Part shown: one piece after another, positions 43,831 through 55,651 of the stretch
Numbering within the stretch: the first letter of the stretch is position 1
Layout: each line of letters begins with the position of its first letter
Source: Aporrectodea caliginosa
Taxonomy: Eukaryota; Annelida; Clitellata; Crassiclitellata; Lumbricidae
Assembly: GCA_020284085.1 (NCBI GenBank)
Contig: JACEVL010000050.1
Span: 62,001 to 126,000, forward strand
Reading direction: 5' to 3'
Length of the DNA stretch: 64,000 nucleotides
Made by a program: the position numbers and the translations under genes
Notes under the pieces: generated by a model
The model's database searches: none
What the model saw: only the letters and a program-made list of their open reading frames with translations
What the model was told of the DNA's origin: nothing

Positions 43831-44454
43831 GAAACTACAGAGAACAACATTCCTTCTATGGGTAACCTCGTTTCTTGCATTTTAAATTGATATTTATGAA
43901 ACTTCCAGACCTGCTCTGCACATGTCTATGCAACAGTTTATCTATTAGGATACCAAAATTATATATACTGCATGCTTCTGAGATCTCTGGCTATTTGCCT
44001 GTGGTGTTATTTATCAGCGTGCTGGAATGTCCAAAANTAACAGAAGAAATAGATCTAGACGTTAGCGTCTTTGGCAGCGACACAAAATTTACAGTTTTTA
44101 CACAGATTCATCAGGAAAACGTATCACACTTGCAACTTTAAAGGATCATTATTCTTAATTATCAAACATGAATGACAAAGGATTAACTAGTTCTGAGCGG
44201 AATAAATTTCACGGAATTAGCCTCATCCACGCTTAAACACTCGGTAAGGGACGTCCTTGTCGGGCGAAACTTCGCTACATAAATAAACGAAATTACCGTG
44301 GTTACCAGTTTCAACACTAAGCTCACTAATTCTAGGCTTAACCACCAAGAAAAATCTACGTATGGTTTCTCGACCTTCGCTCTAAAAACACGACAAAATA
44401 TCTTTGTTCTCTTCTTCAATCATCCGAAACATTACAGCACCTCTTTCCTGGCGT
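43831..44454. other. No recognisable gene (contains one N)
   Basis: This interval is unannotated, and an ambiguous base occurs at 44036. The ORF across it (43875–44141) has no motif. Confidence 0.4.
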
Positions 44455-45215
44455 CTCTTTCTCTACCACTGTGCGGGATTTGGGTGTGACCTTGGACCAG
44501 GAATTGACCTTTTCAGAACACGTGAGGAATGTATGTCGCACGTGCTTTTACCACCTACGTCAGATTCGCTCGGAACGCCGCTCTCTAACAACTAAAGCCG
44601 CTACGACCCTGATGCATGCATTCATATGCATCAGAGTCGACTATGGCATGCGGTCTATCTATGCGGGCTTAACCCTATCGCGCATTAATCAGTTGATATT
44701 TATGCTAAATGCCGCGGCTCTCTGATATGAGGCATACCAAAGTTCTGGCATATACAGTGTATCTAACTTTATGCTTTTATATACGGGAGGAACTGCACTG
44801 ACTGCCAATGCAAAAACGCATTGAGTTTAAGATCCTAATGCTTATGCGCAATCGTCTTGCAGGCCAAGCCAAGCCCAGTCTATCTTAGGGAGCTTTGTGT
44901 GCAGACCTGTGTTATCCGTATACCAGGTCGTAGATTCCTTCGCTCTGCCATGCTAGGCGACCTGGTTGTCCCTATGGCTCGAAACTTCTACGGTGCTTCA
45001 TAAGAGCTTTGCTGTGGTCGGTCCTTCTTTCTGGAATATGGGTTGCCTAGCAACCTCCGTAATGAGCTTCTTGGTCTTTCCTTTCCCATTTTCCGCAAGC
45101 GTTTTGAAAACCATTATTTTCGATCGTGGTTTGGTGTTGTCAGGTCGGGAGCGCCTCTGAGTGAGTAGATTTTTGGAAGTAGCGCTATATAAATTTCATT
45201 ACGATTACGATTAAC
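44455..45215 (+). mobile_element. CR1/L2-like LINE 3' fragment
   Basis: The RT thumb/C-terminus is legible (TVRDLGVTLDQELTFSEHV, CFYHLRQIRSERRSL), then broken frames to VVGPSFWN. The end is GTAGCGCTATATAAATTTC with ATTACG repeats. It is 5'-truncated. Confidence 0.8.
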
Positions 45216-45599
45216 AAACATATCGGCAGTCTTCCTTCTTCAGCGTCACTACGTCTTCGTCACCAAAGGATAAGACACTAAATATTCTGGTCATGGATAG
45301 TTGGCTAGTCAGACAAACGAACTTCATAAATCGCTCGGCCGCAGGTCAGCCGATACTGTCCAGGCAACACACGACTAGCTGTGTTGTTGACGCATATAGA
45401 AAAAAAGAAGAAGACTAGGGTCTTCACACATTTCGATGTCGAATAATTCCTGTGATTGTTCACAGAAGGCACTGTATAAATATAGATGCAAAACAGGCAG
45501 GCTGAAGGGTTTATTTTTTGTCCACGCATCCACGTACACACAGAAAAACCTCAAGTTAAGCTATTATGAAATCCAGTCAGTAGATGCTTCTTGGGGTTT

Positions 45600-46260
45600 T
45601 TAGAGAGGTAAGGTATATGCCATAATGCGGACATCACTAGAGCCATAACCAATACATCCAAATATGACCATATAAGCCCTGTGCTTAAATCTTTGCATTG
45701 GCTTTCTGTTCAGCAAAGAATTCGTTTCAAACTAGGGCTCATAGTATATAAAACTGTAAACTCTGGCCAACCACAATATTTAAAATCAGTTCTTTTCCCC
45801 AGACTTGTTATTATTCAATTAGGTCATCTGATCATCTTTGTCTGGTCATACCGAAATTTAAGACTGTTCTTTGTAAACGAGCTTTTTTAGTTGCTGGACC
45901 TACTTTTTGGAACTCTCTTCCTGTGTATACGCCTATGTACGCTGTGCTCAATCGCTTGTATCGTTTCGTTCTCGGCTGAAAACTTACCTCTGTCAAATTG
46001 CTTATCTGCCGTAGGCTGTCTCTGTCTCTTACGGACTGATCTTTTGGATGTTGACCGCAATTTCATTTCTAGAGTACTATATAAAAACATATTCTGAATA
46101 AATCACTGAAAATTAAATAAACGATATCCGGACAGGACAAGGTGACATACACATGAACACATTTATAAATATGCAACTAACTAATTAATGTAACAAGCTG
46201 CGTTCTGTCAGCCTGATGTTCGGAATAAACGAAAATTGATTGATTGATTGATTACGGCTT
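45600..46260 (+). mobile_element. Second LINE 3' fragment, distinct lineage
   Basis: The sequence encodes LKSLHWLSVQQRIRFKLGLIVYKT and, after frame breaks, AGPTFWNSLPVYA and VDRNFISRVLYKN. A later (TGAT)n tail lies at 46238–46252. The C-terminal spelling differs from the (GAAT)n family, and is shared in part with relics at 58500 and 62740. Confidence 0.7.
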
Positions 46261-47456
46261 GGTTTTGGCGTGCTATCGGTTGATGTCTTGTGCATTAGAC
46301 ACCGGCGCAATAGAAGTTGCTAATTACATTACGTTGCCTGCACAAGAGTACTAAATCAATACCAAAACCTTATAGAGCCCTATTATGCAGCAACGCTGAC
46401 ACGAAGTACGTATAGAGGGGATACCCATCAACCATTCAAATCACTCAGAAACAACCTCAAAACCAAGCAGATGCATATTTGACTTGTGATCCTTGCAATT
46501 ATTTGTCAAGGCCATTGATTGTTCCACTTATGCTTTTGTTCTTCATAGCTCTGTATGCAATTTGAACCAAATAGGCTGCTATTAATTACAGACCTACCTA
46601 TTTACTCACACGTATGCTGACTACAGCATTTAACGTATTTAACGTACTGCCACTGCGACCTGCAGGCCATAGCGATAATTTAGGCCTAATGTCAACTAAT
46701 AGGTCTATGTAAGCATAATGCAGTACCATTTATACAACAACGCAAGTAAGCTGAGGGATTTATTTTCGAGATGCTTTACGAAGTCAGATGATGGCTAATT
46801 TAACGGCAATATATAGTTACTAGTTAGGTTTTAGGCGCTGCAATTGGGAATGTAAATGAGTTCTTTATAGACACCAAGACAACTGAAATCCGAAAGCTTA
46901 TTTAAGGGCCTTCTATAAATACCAAACGTCATAAAACTTTCCAGCGGCAATTGCAGTGTTGATCAACATGCACAGGGGTTACTGCTGAAATAATTAATTT
47001 GATCACAGCGTTGCAAAGCCTCCAGGATATCGCCATGGGCACACACTATGAAAACTACTACAGATTGGAAATTATCGGATGCCTTTCCTAATCGATTTAA
47101 GTAAGTTGAGTGTACTGATTAGAACTGGCGTACAAAACGACAAAATTGAACCTATCGGTTAGGCAAGTCCTAATCACTGTCCTAGTTTGACAGTTTGATA
47201 ATTATATATGAAAGTAAGGTTAAAGAGAAACAGGAAAACAGACACAATTCTGACTACATAATAACCTAATTGTCTGTAGCTAACATAGGCAAAGTGCTTG
47301 CAAAACATACTTGCACTTCTCATTGTCAGCTTAGCAAAGTCTCACTCATATTCGTGTGCGAAGTCGATCAGATAGTTAGTTGAAGTAAATAGTCAGAATT
47401 TAGTTGTATTAACTTAATAAAATTAATTCTTTAATGAATAAGTCATCAATACAGAA
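46261..47456 (+). promoter_or_regulatory. IgR-B upstream region
   Basis: From about 46500 this is collinear with the IgR-A (8560–9589) and IgR-C (55060–56579) upstream regions, including ACTGCCACTGCGACCTGCAG and the stretch before the ATG. It contains the empty site (47158) of the LINE found upstream of IgR-C. Confidence 0.55.
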
Positions 47457-47508
47457 ATGTCTGTCTTGAAGTTGGTTTTCATAATGACGCTGTCTCTGCC
47501 TGCTCATG
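47457..47508 (+). CDS. IgR-B exon 1, signal peptide
   Basis: The exon encodes MSVLKLVFIMTLSLPAH and ends G|GTAAGG, phase 1. It is 52 nt, like its two paralogues. Confidence 0.8.
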
Positions 47509-47576
47509 GTAAGGTCACGCCATGTTTGACTGTTTTTACGAGCACACATTTCTAGTAACCTAATGTATTGTAATAT

Positions 47577-48105
47577 TTTGAGGTATCTAATATAATCGCC
47601 TCTAATACTCACAAACTCCAGTCTATTCTTAATACAGCTGCTCGGCTTGTAGCCGACATTCCAAAGTTTGCTCATATCTTAGGCTATATTCGGGATACCC
47701 TTCACTGGCTCCCTATCCAACAGCGGGTACAGTTCAAAATCCGTTCCCTCATGCGTAACTGTCTTGTTGGGGTGGCCCCATCCTACCTGAGGTCTTTTTG
47801 CACCTTTGTCTCCTCCTTACCTGCGAGGGCCTCTTTGCGATCTTCGACCCGTGGCCTTATGGTTTTCCCTCGCAGGCGCTCTGCAACGGCCCACCGTACG
47901 TGCTTTGCCCGTGTTGGCCCATAAGCTTGGAACTCTCTTCCCCAGTCTCTTCGCCTTGAGTTACTAGCCCTCTCACCTTCCCAGTTTCGGAGACGCCTTA
48001 AGACTTTCCTGTTCGCTGACCAGGCACTGACGCAGGTCTAGAGTGCGGCTGATTTTTGAGCGGTGCTATATAAATGTTCGGTTACAATTACAATACAATT
48101 AAAAA
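47577..48105 (+). mobile_element. LINE 3' fragment in IgR-B intron 1
   Basis: RT C-terminus remnants are present (LHWLPIQQRVQFKIRSL, then KLGTLFPSL-type region), ending GGTGCTATATAAATGTTCGG and ACAATT repeats. IgR-C intron 1 keeps the empty site near 56700. Confidence 0.8.
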
Positions 48106-49158
48106 TCGGAAATGTTTAATGTACGTGAAATCAAGGCAAAATTCAAGCACACACATATTTTAAGTTATGGTTAACTTTCATTTCTTTGAATCACTAAAAA
48201 TCGACAGGTTTGTGAGCAGTACAAAATGGCCGTGACAGTCCAACATGGCATAGAAAATAATTAAATAATTGAACGAACTAATTAACTTCTTTGCTACTTT
48301 ATATAACTAGCGACATAGCTTATTGCGTTACTGCGGACCTCTAAAACTTTGTCACCAACGATTGCAACGACACTTTCACATAATTGTAAATGTAATCGTA
48401 CTCTTAACCCTCGGGCTACCAGGGGGTGGTTCTTCACTTCAACCTATGCGATATTAAATGTTCTTAAGAACCAAAGTTCTATGGTTATCAAGAAGTGCGC
48501 AGCTAGCTAGAAAGTCCTCTGTGGTGGTTCACAAGCAGAGCCCTGCAGCAGTTGACACATTGTTCAGAGATCCTGGACTTCGTAGCATTGAGGATGATAA
48601 AATTACGAAAGGTGATCTTCTGCATTGCTAGCGGCACACGGTGGCCTCACCTTTCAGTGCTCCTTCACAGTTAGTTAGTATAAGGACATCTCGGCATCTT
48701 CTTGAACCAGCATGAAGGTCTGAGTAGGACAAACATCCGACTGAACTGTGTTGTTGACCGTCGATGCCATTCCAGAGACTCTTTTTGTCGCTGCATAATA
48801 GCATAATGATGCCGTAATCGATCATTCCGGTTGATGAGTAGGTCTGATCAGTAGGTCTGAAGCTCACCTACTAATAACAGATGGGTTCAACGGCGGCGAA
48901 GTATCGAACGATGGACAAAGACACCGTCCTAAACCGCAATTACATTTCAGAATCGAAACACAGACTAAGTCGCAGTTGAAGTCTGAACAAACGAGAATTA
49001 TATCGATCAAATTCTTGAACAAGACAGGGACCCCTACCAAATTGCAGAATTAAACGAAACACGGCAAATAAATTATAGCCGTAGACATGCGCCATTGTGA
49101 TTATTATCCAACTGTGTTTGTTTACGACTCGTAATGTGGAACTATTTAATTCATTTAG

Positions 49159-49488
49159 ACGCAACTGAATGTTCTCCCAGAAATCAAGTCGTTGTTGCTG
49201 GAAGAAATGTTACATTAAAGTGTCGGTCGGATAGCAACCGTACTTCTCAATGGAAGCATAGAGAAGGAGCAGGAGATGACGAAGCGTCTCTCACCGCCAA
49301 TCAAGACACGTCCAGCAAGAACGCTCGAATTATGCTAAACACAACCATCGACGGGCAATACGACTTACACATATCCAACGCAGATAGATCCGACGCTGGA
49401 TCCTACATTTGCATCACAACGGAGAAATCGATGGTTGACAGTGGATCCGTTGTAACAAAGAGATTTGAAGCTCAATTGGTGATTCTTG
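49159..49488 (+). CDS. IgR-B exon 2, V-like Ig domain
   Basis: The exon has 109 codons and is phase 1–1. It has cysteine in NVTLKC, tryptophan in SQWKHRE and SDAGSYIC. It reads NRTS where A has NGTS. The TTCATTTAG acceptor and G|GTAAGTG donor are intact. Confidence 0.85.
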
Positions 49489-50032
49489 GTAAGTGTTGAA
49501 ACTACATAACAACTTTTTATTTCACCAATATATGTTCCTAGAGCTTAAGTTGCTAAGGTTAGGATAGAGATGCTTGGAAGTAATAGAAAATAAAGGCAAA
49601 CTTTTGGCTGATTATTCCATGGAATCACCTCCTCATCTTACAGAATATTAACGCACAGTATTATATATAAGCTTCTTTGAGAACTAAACCGCGTTCAGAA
49701 ATTCATTCCCTGCCCCATCAAAGTAGGCCTAGCACTTTGTCTCTTTAATATAACCATGTGAGTATACAATTTTAATTTTTGTGGCGCTTCTTCTCAGACA
49801 AAATTTCCATTGTCCTCTGGATCATTTTCATTTGCTCAAATTATCTTAAATCTGCGCCCTGAACTCCTGCCCGCAATCTCCCTGCTGGATTCTTGCACTC
49901 TAAGTCTTATATGGTACAGAACGAATTTCGGAAACAAGCAGCTGCAAAATATGTTTATTGAAAATACAAAAACTTCACCCAAAACAGTGGTAGAGAATTC
50001 TTTACTATACTTTAACGATTATGTTTGATTAG
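49489..50032. other. IgR-B intron 2
   Basis: This is non-coding and collinear with IgR-A and IgR-C intron 2, but shorter, without the 13.0 kb LINE. The ORF at 49810–50028 is chance. Confidence 0.5.
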
Positions 50033-50401
50033 TGTTTGAACCAAACTGCTGTCTGAACACAATCACGAGTAACAACACATTGATGGAGAACGACTATGTT
50101 CAGATGCAATGCTTCGCTCGCTTTGTTGGTGACTTGGTTCCTGTCATGAAATGGAGACGAGAAGGACAATTAATCGACGGAGCAGAAACAAGTATCACCA
50201 AATCACCTACAGGAAATCAAGGCACAGCCATGTCTTCTCTTCTCGTTAAGGTTAATGCAGCGGACAACGGAGTTAGGTTTTCATGTGATACGCTCTTTAT
50301 GCCACACGTTTACAACAATTCTTCTGATGGATATTTTATCAAAGCTACAAATACTCCCGACTACAAATATACCTGGATATCACCTCCTATTTACGCACCA
50401 T
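50033..50401 (+). CDS. IgR-B exon 3, second Ig domain
   Basis: The exon is 369 nt, phase 1–1. It shows VQMQC, MKWRREG and DNGVRFSC, and the shared TNTPDYKYTW end. It begins FEPNCC, with one more cysteine than A. Confidence 0.85.
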
Positions 50402-51345
50402 GTAAGTTTGATTTATAATCTGCACAAAATTAGTTCAAGCATGTGATTAATTAAAAATTTCTCATACTTCTAAAATTACCAAATTATAAACAGTTTCTGC
50501 CAGCGTGAAATTGTATCAGATTAACTAATCAACGTTAGCAATGCAGCCTAGCATAAATGATATCAGGTGTCATTCAGAACAAAGAGTTCATCAAGCAATG
50601 TTCAGATTACTGGAAAGGTCACCTAACCAAAGGATTCTCAACTAGATTTTGACAAATGACATAATGTTCACAGTTACTAAACCATGTTGCTGCCGCCGAT
50701 GACACACGGTTGTCTCACCACCCAACAGTCCGTCGTAGATGGACGACGGCACGACCTCCGGATATCCCTCGAAATGCGCGGGTTAAAATATTCGTCGTGA
50801 TACTATACTACGATATTTATGTATAATTACGATATTACGTATACCATATCATACGTACCTTACCAAAACCCATCCATGAGTAGCCTATCACCAACTGCTA
50901 TGTTGTTTTTTGGAAACTGCCAAAGAACTATTTTGAAGTAGATTTAGGTGTGTGAACATTCACAAATGTGAGAGAAATTAAGATTATTTAGATATTCTTG
51001 TTTTCTGTATTGCTTGCCCTTTGCCCAAGAGTCAATAATTGTGTTCCTTGAATACAGGTGAAACGTTAACAACATATCAAGTTTCTCTTAACACTTTGAC
51101 TACAGGGACGTGTTAACACGTTATACATTGCGCATCATCAGATGGTAAGTTAAGCGGTCAAAGTGTCAAAGATTAGATGGCTCAACAATAAACGACTTGC
51201 AAAGTTCACCAGAATGATGCACCAAGACTCCTACCAGATAGTAGAGGTTAAACGGATGAATTAATAGTCGCCATTGTTTAAGGAATGTCATTACTACGCT
51301 ATAACCGTGTTGTGTTATATGCTAAAAATGATATCCGTGTTTTAG
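50402..51345. other. IgR-B intron 3
   Basis: No element with clear ends is visible. Positions 50690–50740 echo a word also found in intron 1 of the family (GACACACGGTTGTCTCACC). Confidence 0.45.
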
Positions 51346-51633
51346 ATGGACCAAGAAATTTAAGAATACTATTTATTAGCGAGACTAGCGAAGATGGTCT
51401 TCTTAGCACTTCAGACGGTCATCTGGAATGCTATGCGGATGGGAATCCCACCCTTAGATATGAATGGACGATTGAAGCAAAATACTCTAACATCACTGTA
51501 CACAACGCAGTTCTTTATTTAAATGAGTCGATGTTTAGCAATCAGCCTTTGGCAGTTGAATGCAAAGCCGTTAATGCTGTTGGAGAACAGACTGGAAGAA
51601 CCGTCATTAAAAGACCCACAGTTAACGTTACAG
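51346..51633 (+). CDS. IgR-B exon 4, I-set-like Ig domain
   Basis: The exon has 95 codons and is phase 1–1 after CCGTGTTTTAG. It shows cysteine in HLECYADGNP, tryptophan in RYEWTIEA and VECKAVNAVGEQT. It is clearly more diverged from A and C than the first two domains are. The frame continuing past the donor into the purine repeat is intronic. Confidence 0.85.
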
Positions 51634-51769
51634 GTAAATCTATAAGCTTTTTAATTTTCAAACTGTCACATAAGACTTTGTTAAAAAAACTCTCATTGTT
51701 GTTATCTTTGCATACCAAGACTTTCAGTGGTATGCCGGAAACCTTTGAACTTATTAATGTTGAACACAA

Positions 51770-51907
51770 ACTAAGAAGAGGGAGAAGAAGAAAGGAGAAT
51801 GAGAAGAAGGAGACAGAGGAAAAGGAGGAGGAGGAGGAGGAGAAGAAGAAGAAGAAGAAGAAGAAGAAGAAGAGAAGAAGAAGAAGAAGAAGAAGAGAAG
51901 AAAAAAA

Positions 51908-51938
<31 letters not shown>

Positions 51939-51985
51939 AGAAGAAGAAAGAAAGAAAGAAAGAAAGAAGAAGAAGAAGCCATGAG
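51770..51985. repeat. (GAA/GAG)n purine tract
   Basis: About 210 bp of almost pure purine on the + strand lies in IgR-B intron 4. Such tracts can form triplex (H-DNA). Poly-Glu/Lys and poly-Leu frames are artefacts. Confidence 0.95.
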
Positions 51986-52471
51986 ATTTAAGTTTTTTTT
52001 AGCTTCATTTTCTTAGCTTCGGCATAATGATGGCCGGTTGCCAGTTCCTCCCTCGCCGTCCTATCTTCTCACGGACAGTGTTCGGTCATTTTACTCAATG
52101 ATGTTTGAGTCGGCTAGGGGCTCACGTGAAACAGAAATCTTGAGCGACACTTAATTCTGACTTTACGTGGATTTGAAACCCGACCTCTCGGTTGTGAGTC
52201 AAGCACGCTAACCACTACACTATTATAGCACTCCTAAGGAAACTAAACAACTTATATGGAGCCAATATTAATGCCCTTATGACAGCGTAATGACAGCACG
52301 ATGCCTGCTGTGAACATAATATTACGAAGGAGGAGGAGGAGGAGGAGGAGAAGATTTAATGGAAACTGAATTTTGATCTGATTACATATTCCATATAATT
52401 TTAGAGTATTGCAAAATTGCGTTGTCTCTCCTGTAGGCCTATGTTCTGTTTAATTAATGTGCTTTCAATAG
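51986..52471. other. Remainder of IgR-B intron 4
   Basis: This contains a short (GGA)n at about 52326–52351 and otherwise resembles IgR-A 17190–17690. It includes the ancestral acceptor position (CCTGTAGGC near 52437), whose downstream frame now meets TAA at about 52450. Confidence 0.55.
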
Positions 52472-52600
52472 ACATCGCCGACAACAGCACATGTGTAACG
52501 TGCACATATACGGCATGGACAACAGTCATCGTCATAATGGGAATTACAAATGCCATCTCGATTGCAGCTTGCGTAGTCTTGATAGTTAAACGGATGAAAG
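52472..52600 (+). CDS. IgR-B exon 5, transmembrane, shifted acceptor
   Basis: Reading from the position homologous to the A acceptor gives an early stop. From CTTTCAATAG the frame is open and in phase: short stem CVTCTYTAW, helix TVIVIMGITNAISIAACVVL and a KRMK stop-transfer. Its stem is about 18 residues shorter than in A. Confidence 0.75.
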
Positions 52601-53131
52601 GTATGAAAATCTCATCTATGCAGTTCTTGAGAAGGATGCGTTTTGAAATTTCGTTTCTATTATATTCGTATTATTCCATTTTAGAGTTTATGTTGATGAC
52701 TTAATTCCAGCAGCTTCATCGCTGCAAAACGTTCATTTTTTAATTTTTAAAGTTAAAATGTTAATCTAAATCGGTTTAGACTTCGCTAAATGACGCATGG
52801 TACTTTAATAGCGTCACTTTAAGAGCTAGCAAACTTGTCATAGGCCTATTATAATATACTTTCATATACACTTATCTGTGTATATGAAATTGAATGTCAC
52901 TAAGAACTAGAATTTCATCAATGAGTAAAAATGCACAGAAACAAGAAGTCATCAGTGACGGGCAGATGCTCGCACACGAGGAATTCATCCAAAGGATTCC
53001 CCTGCACAATATGTTCAAAAAAGTTTCCAAAGATTAAGGTTTGACAAATTGAGTTTTTATTGCTACACCAAACATTCAAAACAATTGCTAAGCCTTCCTT
53101 GTGTTTGTTTAATGTAACGTGATTTAAACAG

Positions 53132-53367
53132 AGGGAGTGACTTTGGCAGCCACTGATGCAACAACAACTACTCCTCCACCCACAACTTCAACCAGAGAAT
53201 ACGCGGGATTGCATGACTATACAACGTCACAGCGTATGCCAAATTATGCAAACGTAGTTTTGCAAGAGGAAACTGCTTACACCGACCTTAATGTAGCACG
53301 CAGTCAACATCAACAGCCAATTATCTACGAGAATCAACAGTGGATCTTATGTAGACCATTTATATAG
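53132..53367 (+). CDS. IgR-B exon 6, cytoplasmic tyrosine tail
   Basis: The exon follows TTTAAACAG and has 77 codons to TAG. Motifs are REYAGL, PNYANV, TAYTDL and IIYENQ. The final tyrosine keeps the YxN Grb2-type form but lacks the +3 leucine that makes the A version a canonical ITIM. The stop of A is a TGG codon here, giving an extra WILCRPFI end. Confidence 0.8.
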
Positions 53368-54330
53368 CGACAGTCTATAACCATCGCATGCTTTCTGTAG
53401 TGCAAAAATAACAGCGGTGTATAAATTAGTTGTCACAATCAGAAATAGACTTTCATCCGCAGACCTAATAGGACGTATTCTGAGACTGATAAAAAGTTTC
53501 TCTGACGTTTTATTCAACAATAGATCATTATGAGTGTTATATAATCGTCATCGTTGTCGTCATCGTCATCATAAGTCCTTGACGTCAACTATAATGACGG
53601 AGATGGGGGCGAGTAATAATCTCCCTTGTTTTCGGTCGTTTGCTAGGTCGAATGCCTTTTCCTATTCCTTTGTCTAATGCCTTTGTGCCTTTATCATGAT
53701 GTTGTTATCCAAGTCTTGTATTATATACGGGGTGGACGATAATATTCCAGTGGTTAGTGTGCTGAACATTCAACAGAGACCTCAAGTGTTGAAATCGCTG
53801 CCACTGTAAAAATTTGAGTTTTGCTACACTTGCTATCCAAATACGTTGTAATGAGTACACTTACCATACATTTTAGGTTTTAGTCCCAGTCTTGCTATGA
53901 TTTCGTTAACATTGTAAACCCAGCCCTGCTGTCCTGGTCGTCTGTTCTTTCTTCTCTCCTTCGAATAGGCATAATTATTTCATGGAGGTTTTAATTTGCA
54001 GTTCTTCGATGCATTAAAGTATACTTAACAACTTTGACAATATATACATGTATAGTTGAATGCAAGTGCAACTTGCAAGTAAGCTTAATGAGTGTTGTTT
54101 AATTGTAGAGATAGTAATCATGTATTTTTATATGGAAAGAACTCCGTTAGTTATTGTTATTCATCGATTTCATTTTATTCAAACGTTTTCGAAAATCCAT
54201 CCTATTGTAGGCCTGAGTAATTCAGTTATTTTCGACGAGATGCTACGTAGAAAGTGCAAATTATTCAAAGAAAAACATGGACTTTCGATTAAAGTTTTTG
54301 TTTAATCATTCTCTCTTTCACTAATTCATT
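53368..54330. other. IgR-B 3' flank
   Basis: This is collinear with 19540–20150. The short ORF at 54060–54305 is not conserved. Confidence 0.5.
53580..53587. promoter_or_regulatory. CRE-like octamer TGACGTCA, conserved
   Basis: This matches the octamer at 19584 downstream of IgR-A in equivalent context. Confidence 0.4.
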
Positions 54331-54372
54331 TATTCAGAGCATTTATATGGTGCCTCTCCCAAGATACCGATT
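54330..54372 (-). mobile_element. LINE 3'-end stub
   Basis: The − strand reads GAGAGGCACCATATAAATGCTC with a short AATGA tail, the terminal 40 bp of the local LINE family, directly abutting the CTA repeat. Confidence 0.6.
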
Positions 54373-54379
54373 CAGAGAC

Positions 54380-54484
54380 ACAAAAACAACAACAACAGCA
54401 ACAACAACAACTACCACCACCACCACCACTACAACTACTACTACGGCTACTACTACTACTACTGCTACTACTGCTACAACAACA

Positions 54485-54539
<55 letters not shown>

Positions 54540-54647
54540 ACTACTACTACTACTACTACTACTACTACCACTACTACTACTACTACCACTACTTTCACCA
54601 CAACTACTACTACCACCACCACTACTACTACCACTACTACTACTACC

Positions 54648-54682
<35 letters not shown>

Positions 54683-54693
54683 CACTGCTACCA

Positions 54694-54766
<73 letters not shown>

Positions 54767-54830
54767 CACTACTACTACTACCACTACTATTACTACTACT
54801 ACTACTAATACTTAATACTAATACTAATAC
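54380..54830. repeat. (CTA)n / (CAA)n microsatellite
   Basis: About 450 bp of CTA, CCA and CAA triplets fading into TAATAC words. Poly-Thr, poly-Tyr and poly-Val frames are artefacts. Confidence 0.95.
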
Positions 54831-55651
54831 TAATAGTATACTAATAATAATAATACTGCTAATACTAATACTAATACTATTTTCTCTTATGTTCTTAAAT
54901 TATGCCTGGACAGGATGAAATCACAAAATTGAATTATTATTATTTATTTTATTCTTATTACTCCAGGTATTGCTAATATTATTATAATCATAATTTATTA
55001 GTTATTACTATTATTTTCATTGTTCTTATTGTTATTAATAATTACTAATTTCTTCCGAGTGGGTGTACAATAGTGTGCCCAAAAAATTAAAAGTTGGAAA
55101 TGCATTGCGCCACAAGGAGCCCCTTTAATGTGCATGTCTACTGCCACTGCGACTTTCAGGCCATTGTGTTAATGTAGGCCTAATGTAAGCTAACTGGCCT
55201 ATGTAAGCATACCCGGTACCATTCAAAGATCATCGCATATAGATCTAGAGAGTTACTTTCTGGATGCGTTGCGAAGTCAGCTGATAGATGATTTGATGGC
55301 AATAGCTAGGTGTTACAAACTGCAATAATTGTTTTCATTGCAATGAGTTGTTTATAAACGCCAAGATTTTTAGTCCCAAAAATGAAAACCGAAAGCTTAT
55401 TTAACGAAAGGTCCTTTTATGGATATCAATTATCATAAAAATGTCCTGCCGCAATTACAGTGTTGATCAACATGCACAGAGGGTTACCGCTGAAACAATT
55501 TTATCACAGCGTTACAAAGTCTGCAGGATTATGCACACATATGTAAACTACTACAGATTCGAAATTATGGGATGCCTTTCTAATCGATTTAAATTAGTGG
55601 AGTTTAATGATTAGAACTGGTGTACAAGACGATAAAATTGAACCTATCGGT
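54831..55651 (+). promoter_or_regulatory. IgR-C upstream region, distal part
   Basis: From about 55130 this is collinear with 46640–47158 upstream of IgR-B (ACTGCCACTGCGACTTTCAG, the AAAGCTTATTT block, ACTGGTGTACAAGACGA). The proximal part resumes at 56284 after a LINE. Confidence 0.5.

Larger units (their letters stand above)
47457..53367 (+). other. IgR-B: three-Ig transmembrane receptor gene (span)
   Basis: Six coding exons (47457–47508, 49159–49488, 50033–50401, 51346–51633, 52472–52600, 53132–53367) total 1404 nt and predict 467 residues with the same domain order as IgR-A, all introns phase 1. It is the most diverged of the three in Ig3. Its transmembrane exon uses an acceptor 35 nt further in than the other genes, and its last exon reads 10 codons past the IgR-A stop position. 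Introns hold a LINE (intron 1) and a long purine microsatellite (intron 4). All frames are open, so it is probably functional. Confidence 0.8.

Noticed and set aside
51285..52016. A 243-residue ORF
   Set aside because: Only 51346–51633 is a real exon; the rest runs through the splice donor into intron and a purine repeat, and the apparent start lies before the acceptor.
54326..54808. 150-residue ORFs on both strands
   Set aside because: They are translations of a triplet microsatellite, with no protein-like composition.
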